Source: an uncultured Verrucomicrobiae bacterium (GTDB taxonomy: Bacteria; Verrucomicrobiota; Verrucomicrobiia; Verrucomicrobiales; Akkermansiaceae). Taken from it: a stretch of DNA of 9,359 bases. Positions 3,370 to 9,359 of the stretch are shown here, piece by piece. The stretch's first letter is position 1. Each line of letters begins with the position of its first letter. Made by a program: the position numbers and the translations under genes. The DNA lies in NCBI GenBank assembly GCA_937957985.1, contig CALGOH010000106.1, forward strand, positions 1 to 9,359, in the 5' to 3' direction. The notes below the pieces were generated by a model that saw only the letters and a program-made list of their open reading frames with translations, had not been told where the DNA came from and did not search any database.

Positions 3370-4956
3370 TCACATCGCCGGTTGCTCGGCGGCGGGAGCC
3401 GACATCGGTTTTTCCTTTGGCCGCGGCAGCTCGTCGACGGGCCGGGTGAAGGCCGTCTGGATTTCGAGCCAGAGCCACGCGCGGACGCCGCGGAGGAGGT
3501 GGCCGAAGGCCTTCACGCTGCCCATGAAGGGAACCCTGATGTACATCCGCTTCCCCAGGTTGTGGCGGCCGTAGGTGCCGTTGGCGAGACGCTTGCGTGC
3601 GATGCGTTCGAGGCGGCGGTTGTAGAAGGCCATGAAGTGGCCGAAGCCGGCGCCGATCGGGCCGTCGTAGGGCATCTTGGAGTATTCACGATCGGTGAAC
3701 TTGTAGACGAGTTGCACCGGGCCGACGAAGTAGGTCGCGAGATCGAGAAGGAAGGCGGCGCGCATCAGGTCGGCGTCGCCGAGGTATTGATACTTGTTCA
3801 GATAGAGTGAGCGGAACCACCGGTGGTAGGACTGTCCGAACTGGATGTTGTGGTAGGCAAGGCGGCCCTTGACGCATTCCCCGTCGAGTGCCTTGAGGAT
3901 GATCTTGTGGGCCGCGTAACTGCTGTGCGAGCAGTAGTCGAGGCCCTGTGAGTAGAGGGGATCCATGAATCCCGCGGCGTCGCCGGTGAGGATCCAACCG
4001 TCGCCGCAGACCTCGGTCGAGTAGTAGGGGAGGTTCTTGTAGATGCGGGCGTCGTTCTCGACCGGCTCGGCGTTCTCGAACATGAGGCGCCCGATGGGCT
4101 GGGATCTGAGATGTTCGAGCAGCCTTTGTCCGATCGGTCCCTCCGAGGGCGGGGTGAACAGCCGCTCGTCCCACGTGACGCCGGCGGAGAACTCGCCGTT
4201 GGAGAGCGGAATGATCCACGACCACCAGCCGCGGCCCATCAGGTGGTTGGTGGCGCTGCCGCGGGAGACGATGGGGCCGTCGTCGAGCCCGGGAACCAGT
4301 CGCCGTGCCTCGGCGGAGTCGAGGTCGCGGACGTTGCGGAAGCGGACCCACATCGAGTGGACGGGGTGCTCGTCGAGGGTGCGGATCGTGCCGCGCCGGC
4401 GGGCGACGAGGGCCGCCTTGCCCGAGCAGTCGGCCACCCAGCCGGCGCGGACGGTGCGGGTTTCGCCATCGGACTTGTAGGTGATCTGGTTGCGGCCGGC
4501 GCCATCGAGTTCGAAGCTCTTGACGGTCGCGGGGCGGATGAGTTCGCAGCCCTCGGCCGCGGCGGTTTCGAGCATGTGCTGGTCGAGCTTGGAACGGTCG
4601 AGCTGATAGGTGGGGAACCGGGCCTGGGAGAAGGGGCCGATCTCGGTGCAGCAGCCGGGGCACTCGTTGTCCGGCGTGTTGAACCACATCCGGAGGCCGT
4701 GTTTCTGGAAGTGCTCGCGGGCGAGGTGGTGGGAGAAGCCGAGCACGCGGGTGAGGAAGCAGCCGGCGACCTCGGAGGTGGATTCGCCGATCTTGCGGTC
4801 GAAACGCTCGGATTTCTCCAGAATCAGGATCCGGGTTTCGGGCCGGGCCCGCTTGAGCAGGAGTGCCAGTGCCGAGCCGGAGAAGGCACCACCGAGAATC
4901 ACGACGTCGTAGTCAACGTCGGCAGGCTCCGCATGCATGACCATGATGCGGCGCAT
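3370..4956 (-). CDS. FAD-dependent monooxygenase of the tryptophan-halogenase family (528 aa)
   Basis: A probable flavin-dependent halogenase-type enzyme, which uses reduced FAD and oxygen to act on an aromatic or related substrate in the cytoplasm. Visible features are a Rossmann FAD-binding start (VVILGGAFSGSALA, residues 18-31), GESTSE (57-62), the WxWxIP halogenase signature as WSWIIP (245-250) and the second FAD motif GDAAGFMDP (325-333). In FQKHGLRMWF the Lys85 is at about the place of the catalytic lysine of halogenases, but I could not align it rigorously. Length matches the family (500-550 aa). There is no signal peptide or partner flavin reductase nearby. The start could be ATG 4956, 4944 or 4938; none has a clear ribosome site. 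It is transcribed separately from the ABC operon, which ends at the terminator upstream. Substrate unknown; it could be a non-halogenating relative. Confidence 0.85.
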   Translation of the reverse strand: MRRIMVMHAEPADVDYDVVILGGAFSGSALALLLKRARPETRILILEKSERFDRKIGESTSEVAGCFLTRVLGFSHHLAREHFQKHGLRMWFNTPDNECPGCCTEIGPFSQARFPTYQLDRSKLDQHMLETAAAEGCELIRPATVKSFELDGAGRNQITYKSDGETRTVRAGWVADCSGKAALVARRRGTIRTLDEHPVHSMWVRFRNVRDLDSAEARRLVPGLDDGPIVSRGSATNHLMGRGWWSWIIPLSNGEFSAGVTWDERLFTPPSEGPIGQRLLEHLRSQPIGRLMFENAEPVENDARIYKNLPYYSTEVCGDGWILTGDAAGFMDPLYSQGLDYCSHSSYAAHKIILKALDGECVKGRLAYHNIQFGQSYHRWFRSLYLNKYQYLGDADLMRAAFLLDLATYFVGPVQLVYKFTDREYSKMPYDGPIGAGFGHFMAFYNRRLERIARKRLANGTYGRHNLGKRMYIRVPFMGSVKAFGHLLRGVRAWLWLEIQTAFTRPVDELPRPKEKPMSAPAAEQPAM

Positions 4957-5031
4957 TCTAGGCGGCTCGGCCCGGGGCGCAAGGGGTAGGTGCGGCAGGG
5001 TTTGCCGTCACTGCGAAGCCATGAAGCGAAA

Positions 5032-5054
5032 AGGCCCGCCGGAGAGGCGGGCCT
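5032..5054 (-). terminator. Rho-independent terminator of the ABC/GldG operon
   Basis: Read on the minus strand, AGGCCCGCC pairs perfectly with GGCGGGCCT (9 bp, five-base loop), followed by a short T-run (TTTTCGC). It begins about 11 bases after the stop codon of the DUF4340 gene, so it ends that operon and insulates the halogenase gene downstream. Confidence 0.9.
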
Positions 5055-5065
5055 GTGTTTTGAGG

Positions 5066-6397
5066 TCACTCCCCGTCGCCTTCGGCGTCGGGAGATTCCG
5101 CATCCTCTTCCGGGTCGGGCAGCGGCGGGATGGAGACCGGCGGGGTCACGGCCTGTGCCGGACGCCGGGGCGGGACCGTCACGCCGGCGCCGGGAGGGAG
5201 CTGGCCGGGAGGGGTGGTGGCGGCGCCCGAGCCTGCGGGAGGGGCGGACTTGATCAGGCCGGTGCGGTCCTTGAGCAGGGCGTCGACGGTGAACTTCGTC
5301 ACGCGGAAGGTGCGTCCTTCAAGCTGCCTGGCGACCTCGAGCTTCTCTTCCAGCTCCTTCTTGCGGGTGGTGAAGGCCTCGTCCGCCTCCTTGGCCTGTT
5401 CCTCGGTCTCGCCCTCGGCGGCCTTGCGTTTCTCGGGCAGCTCGGCGGTGACGGTGACGCGCATCAGGTAGGTGTCCCCGCCCTCGCCGCCTTCCGCCTG
5501 CTCGGGTCCGAAGGTCACGTTGTAGGTGAAGCCCTCGAAGGTCTCGATGACGGCCTGGCGGCGCTCGTCCTTCTTCCACGCGTCCTCCGCCTTGTCGGCG
5601 GTCACGATGTCCTCGAAGCGGGCGTAGGAGAAAAGATTCTTGAGGGGATTGATCGCCGAGGGGTCGAGTTCCTCGTTGTCCTTCCTGCCCTCGAGCGCGA
5701 AATCACCGTCCTCGTCCTCGCGGGTGAGCTTCCACGCGGTTTCGCTCTCCTCGCCGGGCTTGCTGACGGTGATCGATTGGATCTTCTCGACCGTGAGGAA
5801 ATCCTCGTCGAGCCACGAGCTGGCATCGGTGGTGAGGGTGGGGAAGAGTTCGCTGGTGACGTAGATGCCGGACGCGTCGGCGTGGTTGCGGACGAAGCGC
5901 CCGGTGGCGCCGCCGCCGCCGAAGGGGCTCATCGGATTGCTTCCGCTTTCGATGTTCCGGCCGAAGGTGAGGTGGACCAGCTCGGTGCCGGCGTCGTTGG
6001 AGAGGACGAGTTCAATGCCGCGCTCCTCTTCCTCGTCGGCCTTCGGGTCCATGCCGAAGCGCGGGGACGACTCGGGATCGGCCTCGATGCCCTGGGTGAC
6101 CTCGACCTCGGCCACGGTCCGCAGGAGTTCGTTGATGTCGCCGACGTTGGCCGGGTAGTCGTTGCGGTCGGTGACGACCCATGTCCCGTCTTTCTGCGCG
6201 AGCTTCACCGAGTCCGCGCCGCTGGTGATGGTGATGTTGGCGACCTCGGTCGGCTTGAAGTCGGCGAGAAGCTCCTCGCCGCGCTGGCGCTCGGTGGCGC
6301 TCCGGTAGCCTTCGGATTTCGAGGAATTGACGATCGCGACGGCGGCGACGAGCGCCGCGGCGATGATCCAAAGGACGATGACTTGCTTCTTGTTCAT
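5066..6397 (-). CDS. DUF4340 domain-containing membrane-anchored protein (443 aa)
   Basis: Last gene of the operon. It has a single N-terminal membrane anchor (residues 5-24, KQVIVLWIIAAALVAAVAIV). A mostly beta-rich extracytoplasmic region follows, with the repeated style of DUF4340 proteins: short hydrophobic strands alternating with WVVTDR-, WKLTRE- and TYLMRVTV-like segments. The stretch at about 320-365 is rich in Lys and Glu and probably helical. The C-terminal 60 residues are Pro-rich, then Asp/Glu-rich, and probably disordered. DUF4340 proteins are commonly encoded beside GldF/GldG-type transporters and are thought to work with them at the membrane; the biochemical role is unknown. 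The start ATG lies 25 bases after the GldG stop with no Shine-Dalgarno sequence. Confidence 0.85.
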   Translation of the reverse strand: MNKKQVIVLWIIAAALVAAVAIVNSSKSEGYRSATERQRGEELLADFKPTEVANITITSGADSVKLAQKDGTWVVTDRNDYPANVGDINELLRTVAEVEVTQGIEADPESSPRFGMDPKADEEEERGIELVLSNDAGTELVHLTFGRNIESGSNPMSPFGGGGATGRFVRNHADASGIYVTSELFPTLTTDASSWLDEDFLTVEKIQSITVSKPGEESETAWKLTREDEDGDFALEGRKDNEELDPSAINPLKNLFSYARFEDIVTADKAEDAWKKDERRQAVIETFEGFTYNVTFGPEQAEGGEGGDTYLMRVTVTAELPEKRKAAEGETEEQAKEADEAFTTRKKELEEKLEVARQLEGRTFRVTKFTVDALLKDRTGLIKSAPPAGSGAATTPPGQLPPGAGVTVPPRRPAQAVTPPVSIPPLPDPEEDAESPDAEGDGE

Positions 6398-6412
6398 GGT
6401 CTCGAGGATGGG

Positions 6413-6420
6413 GAGGTGGG
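6413..6420 (-). promoter_or_regulatory. CCCACCTC motif in the DUF4340 gene leader
   Basis: The 25-base spacer between the GldG stop and the DUF4340 ATG has no purine-rich ribosome site. Instead it contains CCCACCTCCCC, which includes CACCTCC, identical to the anti-Shine-Dalgarno end of 16S rRNA rather than complementary to it. The same 8-base word occurs in the leader of the GldG gene. It may simply be pyrimidine-rich spacer or take part in RNA pairing; translational coupling is the likeliest way these genes are translated. Confidence 0.35.
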
Positions 6421-6422
6421 TT

Positions 6423-8366
6423 TCAGCGGGCGCGGGTGCGGGTGCGGCGGGCGGTGAAGAGACCGAGGCCGATCAGGATGATGGCGGCCGGCACGCCGGC
6501 GATGTTCCAGGTGATGATGCGGGCGGCGATGTCGTCCTTGTCGCGGCGCAGGTCTTTCTCGAGTTCGCGGATCTCACGGCGGGCATCGACCTCCTGCTTG
6601 CGCAACTTGCGGATCTCCTGCTCCTGTTCCGGGGAAAGGTAGAGTTCCTTGCCGCGGGTTTTCTGGGCCTGGAGTTCGCTGAGGCGTTGCTGGGCCTGCT
6701 CGGCCTCTTCCTCGAACTTCTGGATCTTTTCGCCGACCGCCTGGTTGGCATCGGCCTCCATTTCCCGGAAGACGGTGAACGGCCGGCTGGTGGCGGCGCG
6801 GCTGCGGGAGCCGATCAGATGGGTCGAGGCGGCGGCCTGGTCGACGAGGTTGAAGAACAGCGACGAGTTGCCGTTGATCGGCTGGGCGAGCTGGAGGTTG
6901 CCCAGCCGCTGCACCTGATAGGCGAACTGGTCGTAGAAGGCATCGACATCGGAAACGAGGAAGACGTTGCCGGTCTTCTCGCCCTTGGCGAGGTGGGCGG
7001 GGGCTTCTGCCTCCTTTTCCTCACCGGCCTTCGATTCATCGGCGTCATCGGAGGAATCGGCCTCGTCCTCATCCTCGGCGGGAGCGGCCGGGTCGCCGTC
7101 GGGGAAGGCGGTGGAGAACTCGCCCTTGAGGTGCATCACGAGGTCGTAGGCCTTGCCGTCCGGGCGGAAGCGGGTGATGAGCGAGGGATCGAGGCGGGAG
7201 GCGGGGAAATTATCGACGAGGCCGGATTCGGACGAGGCCTTGATCAGGGTGTCCATCGCCACGCCCGAGCCACCGGTCTTCACCAGGCCGCCGGGAAGGA
7301 AGAGGGTGACGCTGGTGAGTTCCTTGGTCACGATGCTGTCCTCCTGCGGCATGCCTTCCTGGGGCACGGTGAGGACGGCGAGACCGGGACGGTTGCCGTT
7401 CATCGTCGTCTGGTAGCGGCCATCGGCGACCACCTGGTTGGTCGACATCTCCACGCCCCAGGCCTTGAGCAGGTTCGGCAGGGTCGAGGCGGTGGGGACG
7501 CCGCCGCCGCCCATCATCGGGTTGCCGCCGCCGGTCATCTGCGCCGCCACCGAGAAGGGGTCGATGCAGGCGATCACGGTGCCGCCCTTGAGCAGATACT
7601 GGTCGATCGCGAACTCGGCCTCGGGCGTGATGCCGGCCGGGTGGATGAGCAGGACCAGCTTGAACTTCTCGGCGTCGATCTCACCGGGGGTCATGGTGAG
7701 GTCCTCGACCTCGTAGGACTGCTGGAGCTGGTTGTAGATCACCCACGGCTGGCTCGGCTGCTGGCCGGGCATGGTGGGCGGGCCGCCGGCGAGATCGAGG
7801 GCGGACATGACCCCGATGACCGGCTTGCGGGTGGCGCTGACCTCGGCGATGGCCCGCGAGATCTCGTACTCGAGCATGGTCTCGTCGCGCGGATCGAGGA
7901 AGGGAATGGTGGTGGTGCGGTCGAGGCAGGAGACCGCGAGGCCGAGGTAGACGTTCTCGTTGTTGATCGTCTGGCCGCTGATGCCGTCGAGGTTGGCGGC
8001 GTCCTCGGCGTCGGTGTCGGGCTCGGGGTCGAGGTTTTCGATCTGCAGCTTGCCGTCCGGGGCGAGGTTCTCGTATTCGGCGAGCAGGTCATCGACGCGC
8101 CGCATGTGGAGCTTGAAGTCCTCCGGCATGTAGTCGGTGGTGCGCGACGCGTAGTAGCGGATGACCACCGGTGCGGAGAGTTCCTCGAGGATCTTCTCGG
8201 TGCCCTCGGAGAGCGTGTGGATGCGGTCCTCGGTGAGGTCGAGCGTCTTGTGGCCGATGCCGAGCGACGACACGAGCATGTTGCCGGCGACGACGATGAC
8301 GGCCAAGGCGGCGATGGCGAGGATCGCGCGGGCGACGGGGTGGAGGGTCTTGTCTTCCTGGCTCAT
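6423..8366 (-). CDS. gldG: GldG-family ABC transporter auxiliary protein (647 aa)
   Basis: Auxiliary membrane component of a GldA/GldF/GldG-type ABC system (ABC_transp_aux domain). A cytoplasmic N-terminus precedes one membrane helix (residues 12-36). A large periplasmic region then begins with the typical LDLTEDRIHTLSEGTEKIL segment (about 42-60), followed by RPVIGVM-like and QYLLKGGTVIACIDPF segments characteristic of GldG. An acidic low-complexity linker (about 425-460) separates this from a conserved GNVFLVSDVDAFYDQF block (near 467-482). A charged coiled coil (about 545-610) leads to a second membrane helix (about 615-637) and a basic tail. In Bacteroidota GldA, GldF and GldG are needed for gliding; in other phyla the role is unsettled, so the symbol denotes family only. 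The gene starts 31 bases after the permease stop. Confidence 0.88.
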   Translation of the reverse strand: MSQEDKTLHPVARAILAIAALAVIVVAGNMLVSSLGIGHKTLDLTEDRIHTLSEGTEKILEELSAPVVIRYYASRTTDYMPEDFKLHMRRVDDLLAEYENLAPDGKLQIENLDPEPDTDAEDAANLDGISGQTINNENVYLGLAVSCLDRTTTIPFLDPRDETMLEYEISRAIAEVSATRKPVIGVMSALDLAGGPPTMPGQQPSQPWVIYNQLQQSYEVEDLTMTPGEIDAEKFKLVLLIHPAGITPEAEFAIDQYLLKGGTVIACIDPFSVAAQMTGGGNPMMGGGGVPTASTLPNLLKAWGVEMSTNQVVADGRYQTTMNGNRPGLAVLTVPQEGMPQEDSIVTKELTSVTLFLPGGLVKTGGSGVAMDTLIKASSESGLVDNFPASRLDPSLITRFRPDGKAYDLVMHLKGEFSTAFPDGDPAAPAEDEDEADSSDDADESKAGEEKEAEAPAHLAKGEKTGNVFLVSDVDAFYDQFAYQVQRLGNLQLAQPINGNSSLFFNLVDQAAASTHLIGSRSRAATSRPFTVFREMEADANQAVGEKIQKFEEEAEQAQQRLSELQAQKTRGKELYLSPEQEQEIRKLRKQEVDARREIRELEKDLRRDKDDIAARIITWNIAGVPAAIILIGLGLFTARRTRTRAR

Positions 8367-8369
8367 GGT

Positions 8370-8377
8370 GAGGTGGG
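8370..8377 (-). promoter_or_regulatory. CCCACCTC motif in the GldG gene leader
   Basis: The spacer between the permease stop and the GldG ATG is almost pure pyrimidine and adenine on the sense strand and lacks a Shine-Dalgarno sequence. CCCACCTCACC ends directly at the ATG and contains the same 8-base word as the leader of the next gene. It is listed because the two spacers share it; no function is established. Confidence 0.35.
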
Positions 8378-8397
8378 AGATGGGTTGGTTGGGAAGG

Positions 8398-9132
8398 TCA
8401 GGAGCGCTTGGCGGAGAGGATGGCGCTGGTGCCGAGCAGCGAGGCGAGGATGATGGAGGCGAACCAGATGAGGTCCTGCAGTCGGAAGGCGCCGCGGGCC
8501 AGCGAGAGGAAGTGGTCCCACACGCCGAGCGAGGTGATGGCGTCCCTCACCTCCGGCGAGAAGGTCTTGGAATACTGGCGGACGAAGGGGTCGAAGGTGG
8601 CGAAGACGAGGCCGATGCAGATCGCCGAGGAGACGATGAGGCAGACGACCTGGTCGCGGGTGAAGGCGGAGACGAGAAGGGTGATGGCGAGGAAGGTGCA
8701 GGCGAGCAGGAAGGCGCCGATGTAGCCGGAGAAGATCGCGAGATTGTCTGGCTCGCCGAGCCAGTTGACCGTGATCCAGATCGGAAAGGTCAGCGCGATG
8801 GCGATGAGCCAGACGGTGGCGGCGGCCTTGAACTTGCCGAGGATGACCGACCACAGCGAGATCGGGTAGGTGCCGATGAGTTCGACGGTGCCGCTGCGGA
8901 GTTCCTCGGACCAGAGGCGCATGCCGACGGCGGGCACCAGCACCATCAGCACGAAGGGCAGGTAGAGGAAGAAGGAGTAGGTCAGCGAGGCGTCGCCGGC
9001 TTCGATGAAGTTCCCGAGGGTGAAGGTGAACACCATCGAGAGCAGCAGGAAGATGACGATGATGGCGTAGGCGATCGGCTGGCTGAAGTAGCTGAGCAGC
9101 TCGCGCTTGTAGATGGTCCAGACGTCTTTCAT
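8398..9132 (-). CDS. gldF: ABC-2 type permease, GldF-like (244 aa)
   Basis: Membrane subunit of the ABC transporter. It has six hydrophobic segments, at about residues 18-39, 53-72, 104-124, 132-155, 160-180 and 220-238. The amphipathic N-terminus WTIYKRELLSYFSQPIAY is typical of GldF. The conserved ABC-2 signature EELRSGTVELIGTYPIS (76-92), a cytoplasmic loop expected to contact the ATPase, is intact. The length of about 240 aa is normal for GldF when it is not fused to GldG. It lies 34 bases downstream of the ATPase stop and 31 bases upstream of the GldG start, so the order ATPase-permease-GldG-DUF4340 forms one operon. The cargo is not known. The symbol denotes family only. Confidence 0.88.
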   Translation of the reverse strand: MKDVWTIYKRELLSYFSQPIAYAIIVIFLLLSMVFTFTLGNFIEAGDASLTYSFFLYLPFVLMVLVPAVGMRLWSEELRSGTVELIGTYPISLWSVILGKFKAAATVWLIAIALTFPIWITVNWLGEPDNLAIFSGYIGAFLLACTFLAITLLVSAFTRDQVVCLIVSSAICIGLVFATFDPFVRQYSKTFSPEVRDAITSLGVWDHFLSLARGAFRLQDLIWFASIILASLLGTSAILSAKRS

Positions 9133-9166
9133 GGCGGTCTAAGGTCGGAAAAGTCTCGGGGTCCGG

Positions 9167-9359
9167 TCAGGCGGCGTCTTCCGTCTCTTCGGGCTCGGTG
9201 TCGCGGGTGGTGACCTGGCGGAAGAGGTCGGTCAGCGACCCGGTGCCGGACTTGGCCTTGAGTTCCTCCGGCGTGCCGTCGACGACGATCTTGCCGCGGT
9301 CGACGATCACCGCGCGGGTGCAGGCGGCCTCGACCTCCTCGAGGATGTGGGTGGAGAAG
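9167..9359 (-). CDS. ABC transporter ATP-binding protein, C-terminal part
   Basis: Only the last 63 residues are inside the window; the gene continues past the right edge. FSTHILEEVEAACTRAVIVDRG contains the H-loop histidine (STH) that contacts the ATP gamma-phosphate. KIVVDGTPEEL follows, the usual end of the nucleotide-binding domain in ABC-2-type exporters, and then a short acidic tail. The Walker A, Walker B and signature motifs would lie outside. Its position as first visible gene of the operon makes it the energising subunit (GldA-like) for the permease downstream. Confidence 0.88.
   Translation of the reverse strand, partial: FSTHILEEVEAACTRAVIVDRGKIVVDGTPEELKAKSGTGSLTDLFRQVTTRDTEPEETEDAA

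Noticed and set aside
3686..4687. A 333-codon minus-strand frame inside the halogenase gene.
   Set aside because: It is Arg- and Pro-rich out-of-frame translation of the halogenase coding sequence with no recognisable motif.
4937..8453. Long plus-strand open frames opposite the DUF4340 and GldG genes (4937-6457, 6327-8453).
   Set aside because: They are mirror readings of high-GC genes: Gly-, Ala-, Val- and Asp-rich low-complexity translations without domains, while the minus-strand proteins have clear family features.
1..9359. CRISPR array, tRNA, rRNA, or insertion sequence with terminal repeats and transposase.
   Set aside because: I saw no regularly spaced repeats, cloverleaf, rRNA-like sequence or transposase motif; the only mobile-element remains are the two intron fragments.

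Overview
The window joins two very different regions. From about 3370 to the right edge it is uniformly GC-rich coding sequence, all on the minus strand. It holds the end of an ABC-transporter ATPase gene, an ABC-2 permease (GldF-like), a GldG-like auxiliary protein and a DUF4340 protein, forming a tight operon closed by a strong Rho-independent terminator. Beyond that lies a separately placed flavin-dependent halogenase-type monooxygenase gene. A split GldF/GldG/DUF4340 set, operon leaders without Shine-Dalgarno sequences, and the high GC suggest a Verrucomicrobiota-like chromosome. This is inference from family distribution, not a database result.

The left third (1 to about 3350) is accessory. 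It carries five short plus-strand genes, lower and more variable in GC, mostly encoding small membrane proteins or proteins of unknown function. I read it as a run of integron gene cassettes without an integrase in view. Three attC-like recombination sites separate the genes (867-998, 2152-2278, 2751-2875). Each has AAC...GTT-type ends (degenerate in two), imperfectly paired arms with extrahelical bases, and a start codon 4-8 bases after the R' box. In three cassettes the R'' box at the end is the near or exact complement of the R' box inferred at the start of the same cassette, as expected if each cassette once closed into a circle.

The most unusual feature is a pair of group II intron 3' ends (about 385-492 and 1460-1749). 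The two are 97% identical over 95 bases and carry recognisable domains V and VI. The longer one keeps the C-terminal end of the intron-encoded maturase. Each ends directly before a cassette gene, leaving CGCCC as its 3' exon. The two cassettes that begin with CGCCC end in R'' boxes GGCGAAC and GGCGAAG, so the missing start of R' should be GTT, and the introns appear to sit inside R' (GTT^CGCCC). They lie in the same orientation as the cassettes and their maturase is not class C-like. The attC-associated introns I know of are class C (IIC-attC) elements.

The first 384 bases hold no gene I can support, only several inverted and direct repeats. Nothing else in the window looks like a complete mobile element, CRISPR array, tRNA or rRNA.
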